Source of the DNA: Tepidimonas fonticaldi
GTDB lineage: Bacteria; Pseudomonadota; Gammaproteobacteria; Burkholderiales; Burkholderiaceae_C
DNA length: 64,000 nucleotides
Direction: 5' to 3'
NCBI RefSeq assembly: GCF_007556755.1
Contig: NZ_VJOO01000011.1
Location: 1-64,000 of the forward strand
A program made the position numbers and the translations under genes. Shown in pieces: positions 33,228-41,631 of this stretch (its first letter is position 1; the number at the start of each line of letters is the position of its first letter). The notes beneath the pieces were generated by a model that did not search any database, was not told the origin of the DNA, and saw only the letters and a program-made list of their open reading frames with translations.

Positions 33228-34079
33228 TCAGGCCGCCCCGCCGCGCAGCTCGCGCACGCGCTGGGCAATCGCATCCGCTTCCAGCGGATCGTCGGCGTGG
33301 GCCAGGTACGCCTCCAGATCCGGCAGCGCCCGGCTGGGCTGCCCCAGTTCGGCCCAGGCCAGTCCGCGATCGCGCACCTCGGTCCAGGCCTCGGGCAGCA
33401 GCACGATCAGGCGGTCGAGCACCGGAATGAGGCGCTGCCAGTCCTCCTGCGTGCGGTGGATCTCCTTCAGGTTGCGCAGCACCCGCGCCACGATGTCGCG
33501 CGGCGCCGCGGCCTGCAGATACAGGCCCACCGGCACATCGAAGTCGTCCACCAGCCCGTTGCGGCGCTTGTAGGGCTCCAGCCGCTCGGCCAGATCCTCG
33601 CGGCTGAGGGAGTGGCCGGTGAACGGATCCAGAATCACCTGCCCCTGCGGCAGATTGACCTTGACCAAAAAGTGCCCGGGGAAGTTGACCCCGGCCGCGC
33701 GCAAACGGATGCCCTGCGCCAGTTCCAGCCAGATCACCGCCAGGCTGATCGGGATGCCGCGGCGGGTGCGCAGCACCGTGTGCAGATAGCTGTTTTCCGG
33801 GTCGTAGTAGTCGTTGACGTTGCCGCCAAACCCCAGATCGTGAAAGAAAAATTGGTTGAGCACGCGCAGCCGGTGCAGGTGCCCCGCGTCTGCCGGCAGG
33901 CGCCGGCGCAGCCGCTCGAGCAGCCGGTCCACCCCGTCGAGCACCGCCTGGACGTCGAGGTCGGGATACTCATCCAAAGCGACGGCGGCCGTGGCCTCCA
34001 GCAACGGAAACCCCTCGTCCTGCGCCACCAGCGAGGCGAAGTAGTCGAGCGAAGAAGGTGCCCGCGCGGCCCAGTTCAT
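33228..34079 (-). CDS. SirB1-family protein (transglutaminase-like fold plus TPR)
   Basis: The 283-residue product has the SirB1 core: FFFHDLGFGGNVNDYYDPENS, LRTRRGIPISLAVIW and VNFPGHFLVKV (residues about 80-170). A C-terminal TPR-like helical region (about 205-275) follows. In E. coli sirB1/ychA lies near prmC and was picked up as a regulator in Salmonella; biochemical function is unknown. ATG 34079 begins 5 bases after the murJ stop, so the two are probably co-transcribed. Confidence 0.88.
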   Translation of the reverse strand: MNWAARAPSSLDYFASLVAQDEGFPLLEATAAVALDEYPDLDVQAVLDGVDRLLERLRRRLPADAGHLHRLRVLNQFFFHDLGFGGNVNDYYDPENSYLHTVLRTRRGIPISLAVIWLELAQGIRLRAAGVNFPGHFLVKVNLPQGQVILDPFTGHSLSREDLAERLEPYKRRNGLVDDFDVPVGLYLQAAAPRDIVARVLRNLKEIHRTQEDWQRLIPVLDRLIVLLPEAWTEVRDRGLAWAELGQPSRALPDLEAYLAHADDPLEADAIAQRVRELRGGAA

Positions 34080-34083
34080 GCCG

Positions 34084-35646
34084 CTACTTTCGCACAAACT
34101 GGCGCAACGGCAAACCGGCCAGGGCCAACACCCCAAAGTAGGCCGCGCCGGCCCCCAGCACACCGGCGGTCAGCACCGCCGCGCGCAACGCGCGACCGTC
34201 GGGGTGGGTCCAGTCATACGCCTGCGCCAGCCACAGCAGGTACACCGCCAGCACCACGGCGGCGGCCAGCACCTGCAACGCAAAACGGCCCCAGCCCGGC
34301 TGCGGCACATAGGCCCGCCGCCGCACCAGCCCGGTCAGCAGCCACCCGGCGTTGAGCAGCGCCCCCAGGCCAATCGCCAGCGCCAGTCCCGCATGGGCCA
34401 GATGCGGCACCAGCACCGCATTCATCACCTGGGTGAAGATCAACACCACCACGGCAATGCGCACCGGCGTGCGGATGTCCTGCCGGGCATAGAAGCCCGG
34501 CGCCAGCACCTTGATGGCGATCAGCCCGAGCAGCCCCACGCCGTACCCCATTAACGCCTGCGCGGTCTGCCGCACATCGGCCGCCGTGAAAGCACCGTAG
34601 TGGTACAGCACCGCCACGAGCGGCTGGGCAAACACCAGCAACCCGACGGCGCTGGGCACGGCCAGCAGCACCACCCAGCGCAACCCCCAGTCCAGCAGGC
34701 GGCTGTACCGGTCACCGTCGCCCGCCGCCTGCGCCGCCGCCAACTGCGGCAACAGCACCACCCCCAGCGCCACCCCCAGCAGCGCCGTGGGAAACTCCAT
34801 CAACCGGTCGGCGTAGGTCAGCCACGACACGCTGCCCGTGGCCAGATGCGACGCGATCTGGGTGTTGATCAACAGGGACACCTGGGCCACGCTCACCCCC
34901 AGCAGGGCCGGCCCCATCAGCGTCAGGATGCGGCGCGTGCCCGGGTGCTGCCAGCCGGCGCGCAGCCCCGCGCGGGTCAACCGCACACGGGGCAGCAGCC
35001 CCAGCCGCGCCAGCGCGGGGATCTGCACGCCCAGCTGCAGCACCCCCCCCAGCATGACGCCACCGGCCAGGGCATAGATGGGCTCCAGGCCCCAGCGCCC
35101 CAGCACCGGCGCCCCCCACCACGCCGCGCCGATCATGGCCACGTTGAGCAGCACCGGGGTCGCAGCCGGCACCGCAAAGCGCCGCCAGGTGTTGAGGATG
35201 CCGGCACTCAGCGCCACCAGCGACATGAAGCCAATGTAGGGGAACATCCAGCGCGTCAGCACCACGGCCACGTCGAAGCCGTGCGGGTTTTGCTGCAGGC
35301 CCGCCGCCATCGCCCACACCAGCAGCGGGGCGCCAGCCACCCCGATCACGCAGGTCAGCAGCAACGCCGCGACCAGCAGCGTCGCCACGCGGTCGATCAG
35401 CTCGCGCGTGGCGGCGTCGCCATCCGTCTCGCGCGTGGCGGCCAGCACCGGCACGAACGCCTGCGAAAACGCCCCCTCGGCAAACAAGCGGCGCAGCAGA
35501 TTGGGGATGCGAAACGCGACATTGAAGGCGTCGGTCAGCGCACTGGCCCCGAAGGTAGCGGCGATCAGCAGCTCCCGCACCAGGCCGGTGATGCGCGACG
35601 CCAGCGTCAGCAGCGAGACGATCGAAGCGGATTTGAACAGCGACAC
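34084..35646 (-). CDS. murJ: Lipid II flippase MurJ
   Basis: MurJ flips lipid II across the inner membrane for peptidoglycan synthesis. The 520-residue product is hydrophobic throughout with about 14 membrane segments and opens with the conserved MSLFKSASIVSLLTLASRITGLVR pattern (first residue read from GTG 35646), then FRIPNLLRRLFAEGAFSQAFVPV. The start codon is GTG, and PHP starts 36 bases away on the other strand. A SirB1 gene follows closely. Confidence 0.96.
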   Translation of the reverse strand: MSLFKSASIVSLLTLASRITGLVRELLIAATFGASALTDAFNVAFRIPNLLRRLFAEGAFSQAFVPVLAATRETDGDAATRELIDRVATLLVAALLLTCVIGVAGAPLLVWAMAAGLQQNPHGFDVAVVLTRWMFPYIGFMSLVALSAGILNTWRRFAVPAATPVLLNVAMIGAAWWGAPVLGRWGLEPIYALAGGVMLGGVLQLGVQIPALARLGLLPRVRLTRAGLRAGWQHPGTRRILTLMGPALLGVSVAQVSLLINTQIASHLATGSVSWLTYADRLMEFPTALLGVALGVVLLPQLAAAQAAGDGDRYSRLLDWGLRWVVLLAVPSAVGLLVFAQPLVAVLYHYGAFTAADVRQTAQALMGYGVGLLGLIAIKVLAPGFYARQDIRTPVRIAVVVLIFTQVMNAVLVPHLAHAGLALAIGLGALLNAGWLLTGLVRRRAYVPQPGWGRFALQVLAAAVVLAVYLLWLAQAYDWTHPDGRALRAAVLTAGVLGAGAAYFGVLALAGLPLRQFVRK

Positions 35647-35668
35647 GGCGCGAGTGTAGCCGCGCGCC

Positions 35669-35674
35669 TACAAT
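35669..35674 (+). promoter_or_regulatory. Candidate -10 element in the murJ/PHP divergent gap
   Basis: TACAAT lies 8 bases before the ATG of the PHP gene. If used, the transcript would be nearly leaderless. No good -35 is visible; low confidence. Confidence 0.28.
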
Positions 35675-35682
35675 GGCCCGAC

Positions 35683-36540
35683 ATGACCATTCTGAACGCC
35701 GATCTGCACTGCCACTCCACGGTTTCCGACGGCACGCTTGCGCCCGAGGCGCTGGCCGAGCGCGCAAAAGCCAACGGGGTGGAGCTGTGGTCGCTGACCG
35801 ACCACGACGAGGTCGGCGGCCAGCACCGGGCGGCAGCGGCGGCCCACGCACTCGGCCTGCCCTACCTGAGCGGCGTGGAAATTTCGGTCACCTTCGCCGG
35901 CCTGACGGTGCACATCGTCGGCCTGGGGGTGGACCCGGACGATCCCCAACTCATGCAGGGCCTCGCACACACGCGCGGCGGGCGCGAGCGGCGCGCGCGC
36001 GAGATGGCGGACCAGCTCGCCGCCGTCGGCATCCGGGGCGCGTTCGAAGGCGCGCTCAAATACGTGGGCAACCCAGAGCTCATCTCGCGCACGCACTTTG
36101 CGCGGTTTCTGGTCGAGGCGGGCGTCTGCCACGACACGCACGAGGTGTTTCGGCGCTTTCTGACCGAGGGCAAACCTGGCTACGTGGAACACCACTGGGC
36201 CACCCTGGGCGACGCCGTGCGCTGGATCACCCAGGCCGGCGGCATCGCCGTCATCGCCCATCCGGCGCGCTATGCCCACCCCAACCCCACGCAGGAATAC
36301 GCGCTGTTCGCCGAATTCGCGGCGCACGGCGGCCGGGCGGTGGAGGTGGTCACCGGCAGCCACAGCAGCGCCGAGGCCGTGCGCTATGCCGACATGGCGC
36401 TGGAGTTTGGGCTGGCCGCCTCGCGCGGCAGCGACTTCCACAGCCCCGACGAGTCGCACACCGACCTGGGCGCCCTGCCCTACCTGGACGGTCGACTGAC
36501 CCCCGTGTGGGAGCTGCTGGCCCACCGCATCCAGCACTGA
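35683..36540 (+). CDS. PHP-domain phosphoesterase (YciV/RNase AM type)
   Basis: The 285-residue protein has the PHP metal motifs: DLHCHSTVSDG (Asp7, His9, His11), the TDHDEVGG motif, GVEIS, and late VIAHPARY and GSDFHSPDE. This matches the E. coli YciV/TrpH group, where YciV (RNase AM) is a 5'-3' exoribonuclease maturing rRNA 5' ends and also hydrolyses 3',5'-bisphosphonucleotides. It is followed after 17 bases by a YciO-type gene, the same pairing as yciV-yciO in E. coli, which supports the assignment. Confidence 0.87.
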   Translation: MTILNADLHCHSTVSDGTLAPEALAERAKANGVELWSLTDHDEVGGQHRAAAAAHALGLPYLSGVEISVTFAGLTVHIVGLGVDPDDPQLMQGLAHTRGGRERRAREMADQLAAVGIRGAFEGALKYVGNPELISRTHFARFLVEAGVCHDTHEVFRRFLTEGKPGYVEHHWATLGDAVRWITQAGGIAVIAHPARYAHPNPTQEYALFAEFAAHGGRAVEVVTGSHSSAEAVRYADMALEFGLAASRGSDFHSPDESHTDLGALPYLDGRLTPVWELLAHRIQH

Positions 36541-36557
36541 CGCCGGGGACGGCGCGC

Positions 36558-37193
36558 ATGGCCCAGTTTTTCGAAGTCCACCCGGACAACCCGCAACCCC
36601 GCCTGCTGCGCCAGGCGGCCCAGGCCCTGCAAGGCGGCGCCGTGCTGGCCGTGCCCACGGACTCCAGCTACGCCTTGGTGTGCCACCTGGACGACAAGGC
36701 GGCCGTGGAACGGCTGCGGCGCATCCGCGGCGTGGACGAGCGCCACCACCTGACGCTGCTGTGCCGCGACCTGTCCGAGCTGGCCGCCTATGCACGGGTA
36801 GACAACCGCCAGTACCGCCTGCTCAAGGCCGCCACGCCGGGGCCGTACACCTTCATCCTGGAGGCGAGCAAGGAAGTCCCGCGCCGCGTCAGCCACCCCT
36901 CGCGCAAGACCATCGGCCTGCGCGTGCCCGAACACCGCGCCCTGCGCGAACTGCTGGCCCTGCACGGCGCCCCTCTGCTCGGCACCACGCTGATCCTGCC
37001 GGGCGACGAGGGGCCGTTGAACGATGCGCACACCATCCGCGAACGGCTGGAACACGCCGTGGCCGCCGTCATCGACGCCGGCGCCTGCCCGCTGGAGCCC
37101 ACCACCGTCGTCGATCTGACGCCGATGGGCACCGGCGGCGACCCCGAGGTGCTGCGCATCGGGCGCGGACCGCTCGCACCGCTGGGCCTGTAA
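36558..37193 (+). CDS. YciO-type Sua5/YrdC domain protein
   Basis: The 211-residue protein has the YrdC fold: GGAVLAVPTDSSYALVCHL near the N-terminus, RIRGVDERHHLTLLCRDLSEL, then TPGPYTFILEASKEVPRR and KTIGLRVPEH. Sua5/YrdC proteins make threonylcarbamoyl-AMP for tRNA t6A; the YciO branch is separate and its exact role is unsettled. Adjacent to the PHP gene, which favours YciO over TsaC. The start ATG 36558 gives MAQFFEVHPDNPQPR, typical of YciO. Confidence 0.87.
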   Translation: MAQFFEVHPDNPQPRLLRQAAQALQGGAVLAVPTDSSYALVCHLDDKAAVERLRRIRGVDERHHLTLLCRDLSELAAYARVDNRQYRLLKAATPGPYTFILEASKEVPRRVSHPSRKTIGLRVPEHRALRELLALHGAPLLGTTLILPGDEGPLNDAHTIRERLEHAVAAVIDAGACPLEPTTVVDLTPMGTGGDPEVLRIGRGPLAPLGL

Positions 37194-37227
37194 GGCCCGC
37201 ACCCGCGCCACCTGCGACAATCCCGCC

Positions 37228-37896
37228 ATGGACCTGGCCCAGATCATCCAGACCGTCGCGATCTACGCGCTGCCGGTACTGTTTGCCATCACCGTGCACG
37301 AAGCCGCGCACGGCTACGCCGCGCGCCACTTTGGCGACCCGACGGCCGAGCGGCTGGGCCGCATCACGCTCAACCCCATGCGGCACATCGATCCGATCGG
37401 CACCATCGCCATGCCGCTGCTGCTGTACTTCGCCACGGCCGGGGCCTTTCTGTTCGGGTACGCCAAGCCGGTGCCGGTCAACTTCGGTCGGCTGCGCCAC
37501 CCCAAGCGCGACATGGTCTGGGTGGCCCTGGCGGGCCCGGCGGCCAATCTGGCGCAGGCCATCGCCTGGGCCGCCGCGGGCTACCTGCTCGTCGCGCTGG
37601 ACGTGCAGGAGCCGTTCTTCAACGGCATGGCCCGCGCAGGCGTCCTGGTCAATCTGGTGATGTTCGCCTTCAACCTGTTCCCGCTGCCGCCGCTGGACGG
37701 CGGGCGCATCCTGGTCGGCCTGCTGCCCATGCGCCCGGCCATGACGCTGTCGCGCGTCGAGCCGTATGGCTTTTTCATCGTCCTGGCGCTGGTCGTGACC
37801 GGCGTGGTCAGCACCCTGTGGCTGCGCCCGCTCATGCAGATCACCGCCCAAGCCATCGAGTGGCTGCTCACGCCGCTGCGCTGGCTGCTGTTCTGA
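37228..37896 (+). CDS. M50-family (site-2-protease-like) membrane metalloprotease
   Basis: The 222-residue integral membrane protein has HEAAH (His24, Glu25, His28) in its first membrane region and NLFPLPPLDGGRI in a later one, the paired zinc motifs of intramembrane proteases. About five or six hydrophobic segments are visible and there is no PDZ domain, so this is the compact YwhC-like branch rather than RseP. Substrate unknown. It lies between the YciO gene and trpS, all plus strand, a common Burkholderiales order. Confidence 0.9.
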   Translation: MDLAQIIQTVAIYALPVLFAITVHEAAHGYAARHFGDPTAERLGRITLNPMRHIDPIGTIAMPLLLYFATAGAFLFGYAKPVPVNFGRLRHPKRDMVWVALAGPAANLAQAIAWAAAGYLLVALDVQEPFFNGMARAGVLVNLVMFAFNLFPLPPLDGGRILVGLLPMRPAMTLSRVEPYGFFIVLALVVTGVVSTLWLRPLMQITAQAIEWLLTPLRWLLF

Positions 37897-37934
37897 GTGC
37901 GGGCCCCGGCCCGCTCCACCCCCACCGTTCCCCC

Positions 37935-39227
37935 ATGACCACCGTCCGCGTCCTCACCGGCATCAAACCCTCCGGCACCCCGCACCTGGGCAACTACGTC
38001 GGCGCCATCCGCCCCACGGTGCGTGCCAGCCGCGAGCCGGACATCGACAGCTACCTGTTCCTCGCCGACTACCACGCCCTCATCTCCACCCACGACCCGG
38101 CGCGCGTGCAGCGCTCCACGCTGGAAATCGCCGCCACCTGGATCGCCTGCGGACTGGACCCCGAGCGCGTCACCTTCTACCGCCAGTCCGACATCCCCGA
38201 AATCCCGGAGCTGACCTGGCTGCTGGCCTGCGTCTGCGGCAAGGGGCTGCTCAACCGCGCCCACGCCTACAAGGCGGCGGTGGACAAAAACACCGCCGAC
38301 GGGCGCGACGCCGACGACGGCGTCACCATGGGCCTGTTCATGTACCCCGTGCTGATGGCGGCCGACATCCTCATGTTCAATGCGCACCGCGTGCCCGTGG
38401 GCCGCGACCAGATCCAGCACATCGAAATGGCGCGCGATCTGGCCTCCAGCTTCAACCACCACTACGGCGAGCATTTCACGCTGCCGGAGGCCGTGATCGA
38501 CGAACAGGTGGCCACCCTGCCCGGCCTGGACGGCCGCAAGATGAGCAAGAGCTACGACAACGTCATCCCGCTGTTCGCCCCGCGCGAGCAGCTGCGGCGG
38601 CTCATCATGGGCATCGTCACCGACTCCCGCGCGCCGGGCGAACCCAAAGACACCGAGGGCTCGGCGCTGTTCCAGATCTACCAGGCCTTCGCCACGGCCG
38701 AGGAAACCGCCGCCCTGGCGCGCGACTTTGCTGCCGGCATCGCCTGGGCCGAGGCCAAAGAGCGGCTGTTCGAGCGCATCGACCGCGAAATCGCCCCCAT
38801 GCGCGCGACCTACGACGACCTGATGGCGCACCCGCAGCGGGTGGAGGCCCTGCTGCGCGCGGGCGCGGCCAAGGCGCGCGTGCAGGCCACGCCGTTCACC
38901 GCACGGCTGCGCGCCGCCGTCGGTCTGCGGCCCCTGGACGACCTGGCCCCGCCCCCCGCCGCCGAGGCAACCGGCACCAAGGTCGCACCGCCGGTTTTCA
39001 AGCAGTACCGCGAAAGCGACGGCCGCTTCTATTTCAAGCTGACCGACGCCAAGGGCCATGTGCTGCTGCAAAGCACGGGGTTCGACTCGCCCAAGGCCGC
39101 GGGACAGGCCGTCGCCCGCCTCAAGGCCGAAGGCTGGAGCGGCTCCCCGGATCTGCACGCACTGCTCGAGGCGTACGCGCCGGCCGAACGCATCGATGCT
39201 GCTCTGGCCCTGCTGCGCGAGGCCTGA
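37935..39227 (+). CDS. trpS: Tryptophan-tRNA ligase TrpS with C-terminal DUF1508-like extension
   Basis: TrpS charges tRNA-Trp. The class I core shows TGIKPSGTPHLGN (HIGH-like) and GRKMSKSYDN (KMSKS). The product is 430 residues, about 95 longer than E. coli TrpS (334). The extra C-terminal part (about 350-430) contains FKQYRESDGRFYFKL and STGFDSPKAAGQAVARLK, which resembles the DUF1508/YegP domain. That domain is found on TrpS of related Betaproteobacteria; its role is unknown. ATG 37935 lies 39 bases after the protease gene; tRNA-Ser follows. Confidence 0.95.
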   Translation: MTTVRVLTGIKPSGTPHLGNYVGAIRPTVRASREPDIDSYLFLADYHALISTHDPARVQRSTLEIAATWIACGLDPERVTFYRQSDIPEIPELTWLLACVCGKGLLNRAHAYKAAVDKNTADGRDADDGVTMGLFMYPVLMAADILMFNAHRVPVGRDQIQHIEMARDLASSFNHHYGEHFTLPEAVIDEQVATLPGLDGRKMSKSYDNVIPLFAPREQLRRLIMGIVTDSRAPGEPKDTEGSALFQIYQAFATAEETAALARDFAAGIAWAEAKERLFERIDREIAPMRATYDDLMAHPQRVEALLRAGAAKARVQATPFTARLRAAVGLRPLDDLAPPPAAEATGTKVAPPVFKQYRESDGRFYFKLTDAKGHVLLQSTGFDSPKAAGQAVARLKAEGWSGSPDLHALLEAYAPAERIDAALALLREA

Positions 39228-39265
39228 ACGCTGCGGGCCGATCGCCCCCAAAAACCGCTCCCTCT

Positions 39266-39286
39266 AGCCTGCTACAATAGCAGGCT
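39266..39286 (+). promoter_or_regulatory. 9-bp palindrome over a TACAAT box upstream of tRNA-Ser
   Basis: A perfect inverted repeat, AGCCTGCTA (39266-39274) and TAGCAGGCT (39278-39286), flanks CAA, so the whole element spans a TACAAT -10-like hexamer (39273-39278). It ends 10 bases before the mature tRNA. No T-run follows, so a terminator for trpS is unlikely, and no -35 box is evident. A regulator-binding site or a leader-processing hairpin are both possible. Confidence 0.5.
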
Positions 39287-39296
39287 TGTCGACCGC

Positions 39297-39389
39297 GGAG
39301 AGATGGCAGAGTGGTCGAATGCGCCGGACTCGAAATCCGGTATACGGGTCTTCCCCGTATCGAGGGTTCGAATCCCTCTCTCTCCGCCA
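39297..39389 (+). tRNA. tRNA-Ser (anticodon CGA)
   Basis: A complete 93-base cloverleaf: acceptor GGAGAGA pairs with TCTCTCC, the anticodon stem CCGGA/TCCGG encloses CTCGAAA with CGA at 39331-39333, and a long variable arm (typical of class II tRNAs) precedes the T-arm GAGGG-TTCGAAT-CCCTC. CCA is encoded (39387-39389). It reads UCG codons. A terminator follows and trpS precedes it. Confidence 0.97.
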
Positions 39390-39397
39390 CGAATCCA

Positions 39398-39434
39398 CCC
39401 TTTCCGACGACAGCCGGAAAGGGTTTTGTTTTTT
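39398..39434 (+). terminator. Rho-independent terminator after tRNA-Ser
   Basis: A perfect 9-bp stem (CCCTTTCCG at 39398-39406 and CGGAAAGGG at 39415-39423) with an 8-base loop is followed by TTTTGTTTTTT (39424-39434). It begins 8 bases after the tRNA CCA end and points away from it, so it ends the tRNA-Ser (and possibly trpS) transcript. Confidence 0.9.
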
Positions 39435-39499
39435 CAGCGTGGCTTCGTGGGATGGCGGGGAACTGCCTCGACAAGAGAGGCGGGAGTGCGCACGTTGCT

Positions 39500-39575
39500 T
39501 GGTGCCGCTTGTCTGACTCGAACAGACGACCTACCGCTTACAAGGCGGGTGCTCTACCAACTGAGCTAAAGCGGC
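39500..39575 (-). tRNA. tRNA-Thr (anticodon TGT)
   Basis: On the minus strand, a 76-base cloverleaf starts GCCGCTT, pairs with AAGCGGC at the 3' end and has encoded CCA (39500-39502). The anticodon loop CTTGTAA contains TGT (39542-39540), and the T-arm is GTCTG-TTCGAGT-CAGAC. It faces tRNA-Ser in convergent orientation, 110 bases away, and lies downstream of sspB. No terminator is obvious on its 3' side. Confidence 0.96.
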
Positions 39576-39609
39576 TGAGCGGGCAACCCGTGCGCAGGGT
39601 CGCCCGTCG

Positions 39610-39634
39610 GGCAGGGCTCCATTGTAGCCCTGCC
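39610..39634 (-). promoter_or_regulatory. 9-bp palindrome over a TACAAT box upstream of tRNA-Thr
   Basis: Read on the minus strand, GGCAGGGCT (39634-39626) and AGCCCTGCC (39618-39610) form a perfect 9-bp inverted repeat around ACAATGG, so the element includes TACAAT (39626-39621). It starts 4 bases after the sspB stop and ends 34 bases before tRNA-Thr. No T-run follows, so it is not a standard terminator. It resembles the element before tRNA-Ser (GCTACAAT shared). Confidence 0.5.
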
Positions 39635-39638
39635 GGGA

Positions 39639-40130
39639 TCACTTGATCCGGGTCAGCGTCGGGCGCTTGCCGCCACGTGCCGGGTGGCCATCACCATCGC
39701 CGCCGTCGTGGGCGGTCTCAGCGGGGGCGTCGGCCGGGGTATCGGTCGGCTCACGTGCCTCGTCGCTGGCCACCACCTGCAGCCGCTGGGACGGCGTATC
39801 CGCCGAGGCCGGCTGCGGGGCGGGAAAGGCCATGCCCTGCCCGTTCTCGCGCGCGTAAATGGCGATCACATGGTCCACCGGCACCACCACGTCGCGCGGC
39901 ACCCCGCCAAAGCGGGCCTTGAACTCGACCACGTCGTTGCCCAGCCGCAGGCCGCTGGTGGCGTCGAAGCTGACGTTGAGGACGATTTGACCGTCGCGCA
40001 CGAACTCGCGCGGCACCTGCACGCGCTCGTCCACCGCGACCACGATGTAGGGCGTGAAGCCCCCGTCCGTGCACCATTCGTGCAGGGCACGGATGAGGTA
40101 CGGGCGCGTGGAGGGCAGATCGGTGTCCAT
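39639..40130 (-). CDS. sspB: ClpXP protease specificity-enhancing factor SspB
   Basis: SspB tethers ssrA-tagged proteins (from stalled ribosomes) to ClpXP. The 163-residue product has the folded tag-binding domain at the N-terminus (STRPYLIRALHEWC, GQIVLNVSFDATSGL) and an acidic disordered linker. The C-terminal tail GGKRPTLTRIK resembles the ClpX-binding tail of E. coli SspB (GGRPALRVVK). ATG 40130 overlaps the sspA stop by one base (TGATG), the usual sspA-sspB pair. Confidence 0.94.
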   Translation of the reverse strand: MDTDLPSTRPYLIRALHEWCTDGGFTPYIVVAVDERVQVPREFVRDGQIVLNVSFDATSGLRLGNDVVEFKARFGGVPRDVVVPVDHVIAIYARENGQGMAFPAPQPASADTPSQRLQVVASDEAREPTDTPADAPAETAHDGGDGDGHPARGGKRPTLTRIK

Positions 40131-40741
40131 CACTTGCGCATGACCTTTTCGGACGGCGTCAGGGCCTCGATGTAGGCCGGCCGCGAGAAGATACGCTCGG
40201 CGTACTTCAGCAGCGGGGCGGCATTCTTGTTCAGCTCGATGCCGTAGTGGTCCAGGCGCCACAGCAGCGGGGCGATCGCCACGTCCAGCATGGAGAAGTT
40301 GTCCCCCAGCATGAACTTGTTCTTCAGGAACACGGGGGCCAACTGGGTCAGGCGGTCGCGGATGTGGGCCTTGGCCTTCTCGATCTGTTTATCGGTCGGC
40401 TTGGGCGTGCGCTGCTCCAGCACCGAGACGTGCGAGAACAGCTCCTTCTCGAAGTTGAGCAGGAACAGCCGCACGCGCGCACGGTCCACCGGGTCGCCCG
40501 GCATGAGCTGCGGATGCGGGAAGCGCTCGTCGATGTACTCGTTGATGATGTTGGATTCGTACAGGATCAGGTCGCGCTCGACCAGGATCGGTACCTGGCC
40601 GTAGGGGTTCATGACCGCGATGTCCTCGGGCTTGTTGTAGAGATCCACGTCGCGGATCTCGAAATCCATGCCCTTCTCGAACAGCACGAAACGACAACGG
40701 TGCGAATACGGGCAGGTGGTGCCCGAGTACAGAACCATCAT
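40130..40741 (-). CDS. sspA: Stringent starvation protein A (SspA)
   Basis: SspA is a glutathione-S-transferase-fold protein that binds RNA polymerase in stress. The 203-residue product has MVLYSGTTCPYSHRCRFVLFEKG with the GST-like thioredoxin fold and NPYGQVPILVERDLILYES. ATG 40741 (or the adjacent 40738) is preferred over TTG 40762 because AGGAG lies 10 bases upstream. It sits upstream of sspB and downstream of petC, an order found across Burkholderiales. Confidence 0.95.
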   Translation of the reverse strand: MMVLYSGTTCPYSHRCRFVLFEKGMDFEIRDVDLYNKPEDIAVMNPYGQVPILVERDLILYESNIINEYIDERFPHPQLMPGDPVDRARVRLFLLNFEKELFSHVSVLEQRTPKPTDKQIEKAKAHIRDRLTQLAPVFLKNKFMLGDNFSMLDVAIAPLLWRLDHYGIELNKNAAPLLKYAERIFSRPAYIEALTPSEKVMRK

Positions 40742-40840
40742 GGTGTGTTCGCTCCTCGACAAAAGAAAACAGTGGATGGCCGCCTGCCGGCTGGCTCACC
40801 CACTGCGCGGACCGCGCGCTGGCACGCGGTCAGATGGGGA

Positions 40841-41611
40841 TTACTTGACGTCCTTCCAGTAGGCGGCGTTCAAGCGCCAGGCGATGAAGGTGAACACGCC
40901 CAGGAAGATCAGCACCCACACACCAAGGCGGATGCGGTCATTCTTGGCGGGCTCGCCCATCCATTCCAGGAACGCGACCAGCTCGGCGACGGTGCGGTCG
41001 TATTCCGCCTCGGTCAGCTTTCCGGGCTTGACGACTTCCCACCCGCGGAAGACTTCCACCTCGTGGCCGTGGCTGGAGACCTTCTCGAACACCGGCTTGC
41101 GCTCGCCCTGCAGCTCCCACAACGGGTGGGGCATGCCGATGTTGTGGAAGGCGACGTTGTTCCAGCCCGTGGGGCGGTTGGGGTCGCGGTAGTAGCCGCG
41201 CAGCAGCGTGTACAGATAGTCGGTGCCGCTGTAGCTCAGTTGCGCGGCGCGCGAGCGGGCCACCAGCGACAGATCCGGCGGTTGCGCGCCGAACCAGGCC
41301 TTGGCCTGCTTGGGGTCGATCGCGGCGATCATCTGGTCACCCACCTTTTCGGTGGTGAACATCAGGTTCTCGCGGATTTGCTTTTCCGTCAGGCCGATTT
41401 CGGTCAGCCGGTTGTAGCGCACGAACGACGCCGAGTGGCAGCTCAGGCAGTAGTTGGTGAAGATCTTGGCGCCGTTTTGCAGCGCAGCCAGATCGTTGGT
41501 CAGGCGCGGGGCCTTGTCCATCGGGAAGCCTGCGCCTGCGGCGTGCAGCGCGCCGGACGCCCCGAACATCGCACCGAGGGCCACCAGACCCGTGGCAATC
41601 CATCGCTTCAT
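40841..41611 (-). CDS. petC: Cytochrome c1, cytochrome bc1 complex
   Basis: Cytochrome c1 carries electrons from the Rieske protein to soluble cytochrome c. The 256-residue product has a Sec signal (residues 1-24, ending ALHAA), a haem c motif C55-LS-C58-H59, an NIGMPHPLWE region with the likely Met ligand, and a C-terminal membrane anchor (about 228-250). ATG 41611 is preceded by GAGGAG. It follows petB by 20 bases in the petABC operon. Confidence 0.97.
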   Translation of the reverse strand: MKRWIATGLVALGAMFGASGALHAAGAGFPMDKAPRLTNDLAALQNGAKIFTNYCLSCHSASFVRYNRLTEIGLTEKQIRENLMFTTEKVGDQMIAAIDPKQAKAWFGAQPPDLSLVARSRAAQLSYSGTDYLYTLLRGYYRDPNRPTGWNNVAFHNIGMPHPLWELQGERKPVFEKVSSHGHEVEVFRGWEVVKPGKLTEAEYDRTVAELVAFLEWMGEPAKNDRIRLGVWVLIFLGVFTFIAWRLNAAYWKDVK

Positions 41612-41631
41612 GGGATTCGACTCCTCGAGTT

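Noticed and set aside
37228-37896. The M50 protease as RseP, the second protease on RseA
   Set aside because: It has no PDZ domain and is half the length of RseP; it fits the short YwhC-like group.
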